In this document: piece after piece, positions 1 to 10,841 of the stretch
How the letters are laid out: every line of letters begins with the position of its first letter
How positions within the stretch are numbered: the stretch's first letter is position 1
DNA from: Bactericera cockerelli
Lineage: Eukaryota > Arthropoda > Insecta > Hemiptera > Triozidae
DNA length: 64,000 nt
Direction: 5' to 3'
Assembly (NCBI GenBank): GCA_024516035.1
Contig: CM044964.1
Location: 28,287,778 to 28,351,777, forward strand
Translations under genes and position numbers: made by a program
Notes under the pieces: model-generated
What the model saw: only the letters and a program-made list of their open reading frames with translations
Database searches by the model: none
Told to the model about the DNA's origin: nothing

Positions 1-720
1 GATTCCTTTCTTCTGGATTCTTCTTCTTCTTCATCAGTACAGACATCCTTACCAACAACACCATCCACACATCCCAACAACAACAATTATGAAAGATAAT
101 ATTTTTCAGTGGAAGATAACCGATAGGCGAGGTTAATGCTGATAGTGATAATAACACTCCTTAGTGGAAGGTAACCACCAGGCGAGGTTAATGCTGATAA
201 TAATAATACCGCTCTTTAGTAGAAGGTAACCGCCAGGCGAGGTTAATGCTGATAGTGATAATAACACACTTTAGTGGAAGGTAACCGCCAGGCGAGGTTA
301 ATGCTGATAATAATGATAATAACGCTCTCTAGTAGAAGGTAACCGCCAGGCGAGGTTACTGCTGATAATAATGATAATAACGCTCTTTAGTGAAAGGTAA
401 CCACCAGGCGAGGTTAATGCTAATAGTGATAATAACACTCTTTAGTGGAAGGTAACCGCCAGGCGAGGTTAATGCTGAGAGTGATAATAACACCCTTTAG
501 TGGAAGGTAACCACCAGGCGAGGTTAATGCTGATAGTGATAATAACACTCTTTAGTGGAAGGTAACCACCAGGCGAGGTTAATGCTGATAGTGATAATAA
601 CACTCTTTAGTGGAAGGTAACCACCAGACGAGGTTAATGCTGATAATAATAATAATAATAACGCTCTTTAGTGAAAGGTAACCACCAGGCTAGGTTAATG
701 CTTAAAGCATTTTCTACATC
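1..720 (+). repeat. Minisatellite, about 60-bp unit, derived from a SINE-like segment
   Basis: About eleven imperfect copies of a roughly 60-bp unit. Each has the core GGAAGGTAACCACCAGGCG followed by AGGTTAATGCTGATA and a variable GATAATAA/AATAATAAT spacer. The same core occurs once at 6035-6085, 29225-29265, 46150-46195 and 62430-62475, always just before the ATTATTATGTGGTC segment of a dispersed SINE-like family. The array is therefore an internal expansion of that element. The copies differ by point changes and by the length of the trinucleotide-like spacer. Confidence 0.9.
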
Positions 721-880
721 CTAACCCCATGAGAGTTATTATTATGTGGTCACAAACTCAAATTAAGGAGGAAAAATTCATGCATTGGGTGAGATTCGAA
801 CCAAATGATCCCTCCGCTACCTGGATTACCAGACTAGCGCCTGAACCACTTACTGGTCTACCAAAGCATCATCAACGTAA
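721..880 (-). mobile_element. tRNA-derived SINE copy (family with ATGTGGTCA segment)
   Basis: On the minus strand this reads as a tRNA-like head with a B-box-like GGTTCGAATC, followed by a body that contains the complement of ATTATTATGTGGTCAC. Related copies are at 6225-6345, 11990-12115, 30470-30600, 46200-46450 and 62490-62625, each with GATTCGAACC near GATCC and CTGGATTACCAGACTAGCGC. The family is dispersed and degenerate; no function is implied. Confidence 0.7.
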
Positions 881-1074
881 AAATAAACAGAGAAATTCGA
901 AGTTCAAGCAAGTATGATTTCTTTGTTCTGAAGCACAAGGCCCCTTCACAAAATTTGTGTGTAGCGAAGCATTTTTAAGAGCTTAATTTTCAATAATTCT
1001 TTTACTATACTCAAACATATCTATTCATTTTTCCTCGCGAGGTATGAGTGGACCCCGGACATCCAAGTACAGAG

Positions 1075-1260
1075 CAGAAAAATTTATAAGCTCGTGTTGA
1101 CCCAGCTCCTAAATGGAAAGCATTGTGTCACTTCTCGCCCATCAGAGAGGAGGCATACTACGGGATGGGCAGGCTACAACACAGACCACAAGCGTCAACA
1201 GTAGCTGCTGTTTCATGGGTGCGAAATAAAAAAGGCTGTGAAACACTCACCTATTTTTTC
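1075..1260 (+). mobile_element. SINE, Gly-tRNA-derived family, 5'-truncated copy
   Basis: It contains the conserved body of the family seen in full at 61136-61432: CACTTCTCGCCCATCAGAG, GGCATACTACGGGATGGGC, ACCACAAGCGTC and the end GGCTGTGAAACACTCA. The tRNA-like head is missing here. Confidence 0.8.
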
Positions 1261-1545
1261 CAACTTCAGTGACAGAACGGGAACTGGTGTATTCAACGTG
1301 AACTCAACGCTGGCTTTTTTAATTTGGGTTTAACGTCGCTTTCAACTGCACAGTCATATCACGACGAGGCTGTTACCCTCCATTCGCTGGAAACTCACAC
1401 ACCTGCTACCCCCATTAACCTCATCCAGCCTGCGTTGGATAGGAATGCCAGCATCACGAAGTCTTTACCTCGCTAGACGTGGCTCAACTTCGGTGATCCT
1501 ACGAGAACCGGTGAATTCAACGCGCCATCGACCGACGCTGACTTT
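1258..1545 (-). mobile_element. 5S-rRNA-derived SINE (full copy 1316-1545, head fragment 1258-1313)
   Basis: Read on the minus strand, the start at 1545 resembles 5S rRNA: a GTCAGCGTCG start, then CACCGGTTCTCGTAGGATC and ACCGAAGTTGAGC, then a segment ending AAAGACTT. The body has a GAGGTTAATGGGGGTAGC core and a CGTCGTGATATGAC-like end with GCGACGTTAAACCC. A second 5S-like head, CCGTTCTGTCACTGAAGTT, abuts it at 1258-1313. The 5S parts match the internal promoter region of 5S genes in order and spacing. Confidence 0.75.
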
Positions 1546-1814
1546 AGTACACGTTTGTAAAATCTAAAAAAAAGTTCCTATTATAAGGTCCATTAAGTTT
1601 CAACACAAATAAATTTTCCATTTTGCCAACTTCACCGACCAAACGGAGCGAGAAGAATATTACTTTTAAAATAAATACCATAATTATAGAGAACTTCTCA
1701 TTTTCCAGCTCTCGTGTTGTCCTCGGCTCCATAATTAGGTGTGGCTCAAAAAATATATTTTTCTCATAGCAAGCTTAACGTGTGAAAGTTTCCTGATTAT
1801 TTTACAGAAACTTT

Positions 1815-1944
1815 TGGATTTATTATTAAAACACTTGAATATATCTAGGATTGGAATTTTCATGCAACTTACTATGGGTCGGGAAAGTAAGTTACATGAA
1901 AATTCGATTACTAGACATATACAACTGTTTTAATAATAAATCCA
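1815..1944. repeat. Long hairpin (58-bp inverted arms), MITE-like or pre-miRNA-like
   Basis: Arms at 1815-1872 and 1887-1944 are near-perfect inverted repeats around a 14-nt loop. The outer ends are TGGATTTATTATTAAAACA and its complement; the inner ends are CATGCAACTTAC and GTAAGTTACATG. A few mismatches are spread along the arms. It could be a palindromic MITE or a transcribed hairpin; the sequence alone does not decide. Confidence 0.85.
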
Positions 1945-2029
1945 CATTAGGATGTCAAAATTGTCAAATATAAGTAACATGTTCAAAGAAACTTTTGGCT
2001 TGCAACTTGAAGAACTTTTTCGTAAACAT

Positions 2030-2200
2030 GAAACCAAGCTACTGTAGACGCTCGTGGTCTGTGCTGATGCTTGTCCAACCCGTCACTCCGTAATATCTCT
2101 CCCCTCTGATGGGCGAGAGGTGACACAATACTCCCCATTTAGGTGCTGGGCTGCTGGGTCAAAATGAGCGCACCGGAAGATACCTTACAACTATTTTTTA
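2030..2200 (-). mobile_element. SINE, Gly-tRNA-derived family, degenerate copy
   Basis: This is the reverse complement of the family body: CTACTGTAGACGCT, TCCCCTCTGATGGGCGAGAG and TTTAGGTGCTGGG, then GAGCGCACCGGAAG. It is more diverged than the copies at 41.9 and 51.5 kb. Confidence 0.75.
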
Positions 2201-2470
2201 TTTATTTACACTTTATTTTTTATACAATACAAACAAAATAATAAATTATTAACAAAGATAAAAAATAACAATATTTACAAAAAAGATATAGAAAAAAAAA
2301 GTATTTAAATATACAATGTATTGTAATCCGGGGCGAAGTTAATGCCTAACGCATTCTCTGCCACTTAACCCCGAGTTTGGTTACAACTAAGTGTAACCAA
2401 AATTTGTTTACGATATTTTATCGGCTCTGGGGCTCGAATCTGGGAACTTCCACATGAGAAGCTGTATCTT
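2200..2470 (-). mobile_element. SINE/LINE tail plus antisense tRNA-like head, interrupted by the hAT-like element
   Basis: TATTTATTTACACTTTATTT is followed by AGTTAATGCC, a variable segment, and CTTAACCCCGA. The same order occurs at 61665-61870, and inverted at 10965-11000. The tRNA-like segment GGGGCTCGAATCTGGGAA runs to ACCACTGA at 2478 and resumes at 4057 as ACCACTGAGCTAATCCTGCGC. The head was therefore split by the insertion at 2479-4056. Confidence 0.7.
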
Positions 2471-2559
2471 ACCACTGACATGCGCGGATATAGGGGGGGG
2501 CACGGGGGGCACGTGCCCCCCCAGATTTTTTCGGTAAGCGGTGATTCTCAAATTTCATT

Positions 2560-3410
2560 ATACCTAATCCCGTTAAAAAAAAAAAGATCTCAATGAGTTA
2601 GGGGGGCACGGGTCCCAAAATAATTTTCAATTCTAAGACTAATCCCGTAAAAAAAGATCTCAATGAGTTAGGGGGGCACGGGCCCCAAAATAATTCCCAA
2701 TTCTAAGACTAATCCCGTTAAAAAAAAATCTCAATGAGTTAGGGGGCACGGGCTCCAAAATAATTCCAAATTCTAAGACTAATCCCGTAAAAAAAATCTC
2801 AATGAGTTAGGGGGGCACGGGCCCCAGAATAATTCCCAATTCTAAGACTAATCCCGTAAAAAAATCTCAATGAGTTAGGGGGGCACGGGCTCCAAAATAA
2901 TTCCCAATTCTAAGACTAATCCCGTAAAATAAAAATCTCAATGAGTTAGGGGGGCACGGGCCCCAAAATAATTCCCAATTCTAAGACTAATCCCGTTAAA
3001 AAAAAATCTCAATGAGTTAGGGGGGCACGGGCTCCAAAATAATTACAAATTCTAAGACTAATCCCGTAAAAAAAATCTCAATGAGTTAGGGGGGCACGGG
3101 CCCCAAAATAATTCCCAATTCTAAGACTAATCCCGTAAAATAAAAATCTCAATGAGTTAGGGGGCACGGGCCCCAAAATAATTCCCAATTCTAAGACTAA
3201 TCCCGTAAAAAAAAATCTCAATGAGTTAGGGGGGCACGGGCCCCAAAATAATTCCCAATTCTAAGACTAATCCCGTAAAAAAAAATCTCAATGAGTTAGG
3301 GGGGCACGGGCCCCAAAATAATTCCTAATTCTAACAATAATCCCGTAAAAAAAATCGCAATGAGTTAGGGGGGAACTTGCCCCAAAATAATTCCCAATTC
3401 TAAGACCAAT
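2560..3410 (+). repeat. Minisatellite, about 70-bp unit, inside the hAT-like element
   Basis: About twelve copies of a unit with CTCAATGAGTTAGGGGGGCA, a GGGCCCCAAAATAATTCC segment, CAATTCTAAGACTAATCCCG and a variable A-run. The copies are highly alike, apart from the A-run length and CCCC/CTCC variants. The last unit at 3355-3410 is the most diverged. Confidence 0.95.
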
Positions 3411-3434
3411 AAGAAATAACTAAATAATAAAGTT

Positions 3435-4000
3435 GTCAAATCCACACAGATTGTCCGAGAAACCGGAAATTTTACCTATAGGTCCATTGGGATCAGGGAA
3501 TATATCTCTAGGGTTCAGATACACGGGGTAAGGACAAAAAATGGATGGGTGCACATTTTTCGACCGTAATGACATTTTTTCCTCAAAATTTGTCGTGACG
3601 GCGTCACGGCGGCGGCGTATCAACTCAAAAAGAGAAAGTTTTAAGCAAGGGTTCAAGTTTTCATTTGAGATATCAATCACGAAATTCTGATGAGCCGTTC
3701 TTGAGCTACGTTGAGTAAGGACATAAAAAGTATGGGTAAACAAAAAGTAATTACGTTTTTTGACCTGAATGACAGTTTTTCTCGAAATATGTCGTGACGA
3801 ACTATCAACTCAAAGCGAGAATGTTTTTGCAAGGGTTGGAGTCTTCATTTGACATATTGATCGCGAAATTCTGATAAGCCATTCTTGAGCTCCAGTAAGG
3901 ACAAGAAATGGATGGGTGACACGAAAAATATTGACATTTGTGTGTGTGTGTATGTGTGTGGGGGGGGGGGGCTTGCGAAGCGGCGGGTGCAACCCGCTAG
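3435..4000 (+). mobile_element. Helitron fragment with canonical 3' end, nested in the hAT-like element
   Basis: The sequence ends with the hairpin GCGGGTGCAACCCGC followed by CTAG at 3997-4000 and then T, the Helitron-type terminus (short hairpin, CTRR, insertion before T). Upstream is the same internal repeat as in the complete copy at 40195-41420 (GAGCCGTTCTTGAGCTACG, ATGGATGGGT, GTGTGTG tract). The 5' TC end was not found; this copy looks 5'-truncated. Confidence 0.75.
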
Positions 4001-4064
4001 TTATGTATATCGTGCGATTGTGCCCCCCCAGTACAAGAGGGCTATATCCGCGCATGACCACTGA

Positions 4065-5070
4065 GCTAATCCTGCGCTCACTTTTACTCACAAAGTTATT
4101 ATTATTAAAACTATTGACTGGAGATGGACTGGACGCTATAAAAACTATTATAGCGTAAGGCATCTATCTCTACAGTACGAAAAAACCAAATGCCATCTGT
4201 TTTGCTAAGACGTTCAATTGATTAAGAATGCTAGAAAAAAATTGGAGTCAAGAAAAACCGGTCCTTCAAAAATAAATGTATACAAAGTTTTGTGTCTCAC
4301 ACATTTATTATAAATAAAACTCAAATCTGTGCGTGTCTGACTGGCTGACTATGTCCTCTTAATGGTTATCTGTTTGCAATACCACAGCCCAAACGGTAAC
4401 AGATATTGAACATTTCATGAGAGTTGACCCCCATAAACCACCGTCAAACTACCTCGAAAATTATTTGTTCTAATTCGCGTTACTGAAATTGAGCCCGACT
4501 TGGAACTCGAACCAGCGACCTCCACGTTACGACCTCCAGTCATCAAGGTCGGTGAATATTACAAAACAAAGAAAAAAATCGTGCGAAAAATCAGCATGCA
4601 AAATCCAAGCACAACAATGCAGAGCGTATGAGGTCCACCTACGCCCTACGCATACCTTTAAAACCCCTTCACCGTATACCATTGCCGATGATACTACATG
4701 CATTACACAAACAACGTTCCTCTCAAATTACACCAAACGAGAAGTTTAGAATTCGCGCTATTTCAAGACCGTTTTTCTAGCGAAATCGTCCAATAAACAT
4801 GCAATTTTTTCGCCATTTCTGAATACAACTAGACCTCAAGTTTCCAAAAAACACAGTTGAAATTGTCTTTAATTTCACGATCATCGTGGAAACGACACTG
4901 GAAGTAGGTCCCCTCTGGGTCTGAGAGTCGCGTTTCTTAATTGAATATAAAGTGTTTCAAGTAGTGATGAATACGTCACCAGATCTCGTGTTGTATGAAA
5001 GGAGAGCCAGTTAGCACTCCCCTAGACAAGGATGGAACAACACACATACGGTTAAGGCACTCTTAACCAC
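4065..5070. other. No gene seen; diverged repeat debris
   Basis: Short ORFs only, without coding character. A small palindrome (CGCTATAAAAACTATTATAGCG-like, about 4133-4155) and an antisense tRNA-like segment with AACTCGAACCAGCGACCTCC near 4505 point to old mobile DNA. Confidence 0.5.
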
Positions 5071-5560
5071 GTTTTTTTGCGGAAATATTACAAAGATTTT
5101 TTTTTATTCAATACAAAATATCTTGGTTCTTTTTACTTACTCAAAACTCTACATTGGTATGTAGGTATGTAGGGCTGTCGGCTACGAAAGCTCTTTGTCA
5201 TTGAGACCTTAAATAGATCTTTTGTGTCATCAAAAAAAAAAGTCAACATTAGAAAAAGAGTCCCTACTCATGACATTATGTGAATGTAGATATTTTCTTT
5301 TTTTTTAAGATTTTTTACATTTTCTAAAAAATATCTTGGTTCTTTTTAACTTATTCATAATTAGAAAAGAATTCCTTTTTTGACTTAGTTTGAAATGGAT
5401 TTTGCTACAAATTATACCTATCCTAGGTAATCCGGGAAAATCAAGGTTAGGTATCAACACACCTCACGCTTTTTTGGAGAATTTACAAAGATTTTTTTTA
5501 TTTACTACAAAATATCTTGGTTCTTTTTACTTACTCTAAATTATAAAAAGAGTCCTATCG
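5070..5560 (+). repeat. Triplicated AT-rich segment (about 190-bp spacing)
   Basis: AAAATATCTTGGTTCTTTTT occurs three times (about 5116, 5326 and 5508), each preceded by a TTTACA..GATTTTTTT stretch and followed by an acttactc-like string and ATTTGAGATGGATTTT-like variants. It is a degenerate tandem repeat. Confidence 0.7.
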
Positions 5561-5639
5561 AGAAGTTTCGTGGCGTTATTTGAGATGGATTTTACTACAA
5601 AATATACCTATACTGTATGTAAAGACGACAACGAAGACT

Positions 5640-6570
5640 TTTTTCTCCAAAATTATCTGTATTAAATACCTACCTACCTACCTACTTGTTTAGAACGTGT
5701 TGAATACATGAGTTCTGGGCTTAATAGCTTTACTTATAAAACTTTGCCCTTATAAGATTTTCTATTATTATTATTATTACATGAAAAAAAAATTTGTTGG
5801 TGTACTTCTATGTTTTGGTGGAAAAGTGAAAGACCGCTTTAGATAACTTAAAATGTAGCGAGCAACATTTGCATCTTACAAGAAAAAGATTTGGAAACAG
5901 TTCTCTTAAATTTGTGGCTACTTTTGTTTGCATCTGTACCATTCTTAAATTTAAATGAAACTGCCTAATTTGTTGAAAATTTGTATTCGAAGAAAAACAA
6001 TTAATTGTTATTATTTTAATTCTCTAGTGAAGTCTAGTGGAAGCTTTAAGCATTAACTTTGCTTGGAACCACTAAACGAGGTTAATGCTTAAAGTATTTT
6101 CTCTTCTTTATTAACAATTTTTCCATTTATTTGTATAAGATACAATTATTACAGAAGGTACACCTTCTGATTATTTTTTAGGTCTTCAAAGTTAATTTTT
6201 TTCCTACCACCTAACTCTCAGAATCTCATTATTATGTGGTCATATTCTCAAATAAATGAGGAAAAATTCATGCACTGGGTGGGATTCGATCCAACGGATC
6301 CGCAGACTAGACTAGCGCTTTAACCTCTTGACTACCAATGCACTTTTTATTATTATACTAGAGATTATAAAAATTATTATACAGACTGGATTAATAAAAA
6401 CTATTCAAAATTCCTTCTTTCTCTGCAGAGAAAATTCAGAGATTTTATTATGTATTTTGAGGGAGGTAATGGTTTATTCTAACACTTAGCAATAATGATT
6501 TTTTTGGTAGATACCAAATTTTGTGCCGATAAGGTTACAAAAATGAAAGCAACTTACTTTCGCCATCTTA
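5640..6570. other. AT-rich non-coding DNA with one SINE copy (6035-6345)
   Basis: No credible exon. At 6035-6345 the GGTTAATGC core, ATTATTATGTGGTCA, GGTGGGATTCGATCC and CAGACTAGACTAGCGC mark a copy of the tRNA-derived family also seen at 721-880. A TACCTACCTACC microsatellite sits at 5668-5690. Confidence 0.6.
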
Positions 6571-6571
6571 A

Positions 6572-7045
6572 TAAGGAACAAAATTGTTAAAATAATTGAG
6601 CAACTTACTTTTGCCATCTTAAAGGCGTGTAAATAATTAAAGTAATGCTTTTTAAGTCTCAAAATAATATTACTTTTGCGCAATTTAGTCAAATATATTT
6701 TAAAAAGTGAGACTTGCTAAATTCAAAAACCCTAATCTTTCTTTTCTACATAGGTTCTTACTTGGACAAATTGGCCAAGCAACCATCACAATCTTGTAAG
6801 GAACAAAATTGTTAAAATAATTGAGCAACTTACTTTCGCCATCTTAATAAGGAACAAAATTGTTAAAATAATTGAGCAACTTACTTTTGCCATCTTAAAG
6901 GCGTGTAAATAATTAAAGTAATGCTTTTTAAGTCTCAAAAAATATTACTTTTGCGCAATTTAGTCAAATATATTTTAAAAAGTGAGACTTGCTAAATTCA
7001 AAAACCCTAATATTTCTTTTCTATATAGGTTCTTACTAGGACAAA
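6572..7045 (+). repeat. Direct duplication, about 270 bp
   Basis: The block from AAGGAACAAAATTGTTAAAA through CTTTTTAAGTCTCAAAA, TTACTTTTGCGCAATTTAG and TTCAAAAACCCTAAT is present twice (about 6572-6765 and 6845-7040) with only a few differences. A third partial copy of its first 50 bp lies at 6797-6845. Confidence 0.9.
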
Positions 7046-8985
7046 TTGGTATCTTGACATAAAAAAACGATTTTTTTTATGTTTGGTACAGTACGTTTTC
7101 TCCTTACAAGAGAAATTTAATAGGATCTTTATTTGATAAATAATTTTATGTAAACCTCCTTTAAATAGTTTCGTTAATTCTTTTTTTTCTGGCGGTCATT
7201 CATTAAATTGTCAAGACTATTTGTCAAAAAAAAATAAAAATAGGTAGTTCTACCTTATTTGTACCAATATGAAAATTTATGTTTTTTTTTTCTTCAAGAG
7301 TACATATACTTTTTAAAAAAGAGGAATCATTTGTGCCTTTAAAAGTATTGTAAAAAAAAGTGAAGTATTGAAAGTTGATATTTAATAAAATAAAAAACAG
7401 TAGTAAAGAAGTTTTTTTAAAAGTAATAATCAAATTGTACTTACACTGGTATAGAGTTGTTTGTGGTAAATCTTCATAATTAAAAAGGTGAAAATCCCTA
7501 AGATTTCCTGATGGTTGGATATCATAAATTACAAATCAGGAGACAGATTTTCTTTATTAAAGGTTTTTTGTACCTTTAATTGTGTCTAAAATTAAGTTTT
7601 GGTAACTAGGTGTTGTTCTCAAACATGTATTTTTGTAAAAGAAATTTAAAGTTATCTGAAATCAGCTGTCGAAAAAAAACCATTATTCACCTGATATACA
7701 GTTACAAATTTGGTGATAATTATGATTTTAATTTAAAACATGTGGAACGTTGGCCAGTGAAGTAGATAATAACTTTAATTGCATACTACACTTGAATACT
7801 ATTTGTTGATCATTATTTTGATCAATCTGTAACTTACATCAGTTTCCATGAAAGTTATCTTAAAGATATTTAATGTCTATCAGTGGATAGTAAATGTTGT
7901 TTTTTTTTTCCTTTTTTCTTCAAATAAATTAGAACATAAATGTATTATGAACTATTTATAATTACAGAAGAATCAAGCTATCAATTATGATTTGATAATA
8001 ATAAAAACATACCATGTGTGTTTTGGTATGGACTAAATATTATACATAGTATGTTTCAAATGACTGACCTATATATCCTTCAATTGTTACTTGGACAGGG
8101 AAAATGTACAATTGTAACGAGTAGTTACTTCTATACTTTCTTTCTTCTTAGCTAACTTTTCAAATTTCTATGTGATAAAATGGTTTAATATACTTCATGA
8201 TGATATTTTAATCTTTTTTTATGGCGCCTCAAACTAGATAGCATTGAAGGTATGGTCACACTCTCCTAAGAGAATGCATGGAATCAAAATTGTGAATTTA
8301 GAGTTGTACTTACTTTTGTTGACAAAAGACATTTCATTCAATTATCTCTGTCTTTATTCTTTTACATATTTGAGATAGTATTTTTTACTAAAAATATCTC
8401 TTTGAAACAATTTATTTCATTATTTTACACTATAATTTTAAAATGATATTGTTTAATTTACATCTCCTACACATTTTCCATTTTTTACTAAAAAAAATGC
8501 TTTTTTCAAAAAAATTATTTAATTTTGTTACACTATAATTTTAATATGATATTGTTCAATTCACATCTCTTACACATTTTCAAAATAACTGTTTCTAAAT
8601 AATTCATTCACGTTCATTTTATTATTTCTTTTTCTCAGGTTTTTATATTTTTAATTTAACAGAATGTAAGAATTAATTTAAAAAAATCATGTTGAATAGA
8701 GAAAAATATATAATAACTGAAAACTGTAGTCTAGATCTATTAAAAATCTTCATTTTTTAATATGAAAAATCCATATGTGTAGCAGGTGTAGCTATATGGT
8801 GATTCCAAAATAAAACAAAAATTATTGATATCTCAAAGTTCAAAACATCATTTTCCAAAATTAACATGGCAAGTCTCGAAATACTTTTCTAAAAAGTAGT
8901 GTTAACACAGTTGAGATGTGCATATTTGTGACTTATTCCTTAGATGATTTATAATTTATATAGATATTTTGTTCTTACTACCTAT
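7046..8985. other. AT-rich non-coding DNA
   Basis: Homopolymer-rich DNA with many stop codons in all frames. An imperfect duplication around 8395-8475 and 8490-8580 (ACACTATAATTTTAA, TGATATTGTT, CACATCTC..ACACATTTTC) is the only structure noticed. Confidence 0.6.
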
Positions 8986-9619
8986 GTTTATACAGAGTGT
9001 CCACTTTTAATGTGCGCCATAGGAAAAATACATGTAAAAACAGTTTTTCTTGTCTCAAAAGTCGCCATTAAGTATTTTAACTAAACCAAATATGTTAACT
9101 CATGTATTTTTATCTGAAGAATCCACTGGTGGTGATTTCATACACCTGGGACTTACAGTTAAAAAGTTAAGGGTTCGAAATCCGAGAAATGTGTTATGTT
9201 TGAAACTCAACATTTTTGTACAATGGGATACTCTATTTTATGTATTTTTTCACGAGAAATCGATTGGTAATATTTTCAATTACCTGGGGTTTACAGTTAA
9301 AAAGTTCTGGGTTCGAAACCGAGTAATTGCGTTATGTTTGAAACTCAATATTTTCGTACACCTGGATACCTACCTGGTTTCTGGTTTTACTAACTGTTAC
9401 ACCCTATTTTAGCATTCTTTAACTTTATTTGTGTATTTTTTCAATAGATATAACGATTTCTGCTTCTTTTGTCCGAAGAAGACCTACTGAAAAAAGGCGT
9501 GTTTTAAACTTGAATTCATGACTTTGTAAAAAAGAACAACTGATAATCAGTTTATGGTTTACTTACTAAATCAGTTTACTTACTGATATTGAAGTTAGAT
9601 TCGATTTTCAAAGATATCT

Positions 9620-9960
9620 CTATCAGCAGCAACACAATATCCCAATCTGTCGTAAAATTCATTGAGAACATTTGCCAATTGACGTGCTGTTATGTTGTTG
9701 CATGCTTGGGTGATGGCATCTTTCAATGCCTCATTGTTTTACCTTCGTGATAAAGTATTGCTTTTAGGTAACCCCAAAGAAAAAATCATTTGGGGATAGA
9801 TCGGGTGATCTTGCTGCCCAATCAATATCACCATTGTGAACTATCACCCTTCCTGGAAATGCTGCTTGTAAAAACTCTTTGACTAATCTTGAGTTGTGGG
9901 CTGGACAACCGTCCATTTGAAAAAAAAAAAAATTCTCTTTCACCAACAACATTTGTGATT
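9620..9960 (-). pseudogene. Decayed Tc1/mariner-like transposase, C-terminal half
   Basis: The minus-strand frame reads QMDGCPAHNSRLVKEFLQ, then FPGRVI, then DWAARSPDLSPNDFFFG. This is the second-aspartate region (DGxPxH) and the RSPDLxPxDFFxWG motif of mariner-like DDE transposases. Downstream, frame changes and stops are needed to continue (a KQYF..K segment, then ITARQLANV- and NEFYDRLG-like stretches). The N-terminal half is not recognisable: upstream of 9960 it is replaced by LINE-tail sequence. It is a non-functional relic. Confidence 0.8.
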
Positions 9961-9964
9961 CAGG

Positions 9965-10100
9965 ACCAATAACCAATAGGAAGGGCATCCAGCCGTAAAA
10001 AATGTGCCAAAACCAATCAACCTCAACTATGAGGTTGAACAACGTCGACCCTGCTTGAGCGGGATAAGACAGAGTAAAAGAAGAAGAAGAAAGTGTTGTC
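9965..10100 (+). mobile_element. RTE-like non-LTR retrotransposon 3' tail with (AAG)n end
   Basis: GGAAGGGCATCCAGCCGTAA, CAACTATGAGGTTGAACAAC and GTCGACCCTGCTTGAGCGGG lead into AGACAGAGTAAAAGAAGAAG. This 3'-UTR pattern (GGCATCCAGCCGTAA followed by a short tandem tail) is typical of RTE-clade LINEs. It is inserted in the transposase relic. Confidence 0.65.
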
Positions 10101-10841
10101 CTACTATTCCTGCCCACACGTTTACTTTTTGTGGGTACTGAGTATGAGGCTGTACCAAGAGTAGAGGATTTTCTTTGGCCCACATCCGTGAGTTTTGAAA
10201 ATTGGGAGCGTGTGTCAGATTTAAACTAGATTTGTCTGAAAATCGAATCTAACTTCAATATCAGTAAGTACCTACCCATAAACTGATTATCAGTTGTCCT
10301 TTTTTACAAAGTCATGAATTCAAGTTTAAAAACACGCCTTTTTTCAGTAGGTCTTCTTCGGACAAAAGAAGTAGAAATCGTTATATCTATTGAAAAAATA
10401 CACAAATAAAGTTAAAGAATGCTAAAATAGGGTATAACAGTTAGTAAAACCAGAAACCAGGTAGGTATCCAGGTGTAGGAAAATATTGAGTTTCAAACAT
10501 AATGCAATTACTCGGTTTCGAACCCAGAACTCTTTGACTGTAAACCCCAGGTAATTGAAAATATTACCAATCGATTTCTCGTGAAAAAATACATAAAATA
10601 GAGTATCCAATTGTACAAAAATGTTGAGTTTCAAACATAACACATTTCTCGGATTTCGAACCCTTAACTTTTTAACTGTAAGTCCCAGGTGTATGAAATC
10701 ACCACCAGTGGATTCTTCAGATAAAAATACATTAGTTAACATATTTGGTTTAGTTAAAATACTTAATGGCGACTTTTGAGACAAGAAAAACTGTTTTTAC
10801 ATGTATTTTTCCTATGGCGCACATTAAAAGTGGACACTCTG

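Larger units (their letters stand above)
2479..4056. mobile_element. Non-autonomous hAT-like DNA transposon (15-bp TIR, 8-bp TSD)
   Basis: The left end CATGCGCGGATATAG (2479-2493) is the exact inverse of the right end CTATATCCGCGCATG (4042-4056). Both are flanked by the direct repeat ACCACTGA (2471-2478 and 4057-4064), an 8-bp target-site duplication. An 8-bp TSD is typical of hAT elements. Inside the TIRs are G/C runs (CACGGGG and CGTGCCCCCC), then a 70-bp minisatellite, then a nested Helitron fragment. There is no transposase ORF. The flanking host sequence rejoins as one SINE head, which confirms the boundaries. Confidence 0.85.
8993..10841 (-). mobile_element. Tc1/mariner-type element with about 0.6-kb terminal inverted repeats
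   Basis: The outer ends are CAGAGTGTCCACTTTTAATG (8993) and its inverse ending at 10841, each flanked by TA, as expected for Tc1/mariner. The inverted arms extend to about 9618 and 10235 and are nearly identical, so each strand carries the same 120-codon chance ORF (9050-9412 and 10422-10784). The middle holds the C-terminal half of a decayed transposase on the minus strand plus an inserted RTE-like LINE tail. Arms this long are unusual for the family. The similarity of the arms suggests recent activity or arm homogenisation. Confidence 0.85.

Noticed and set aside
9050..10784. Two homologous 120-codon genes in opposite orientation
   Set aside because: They are the same chance frame in the two inverted arms of a mariner-type element.
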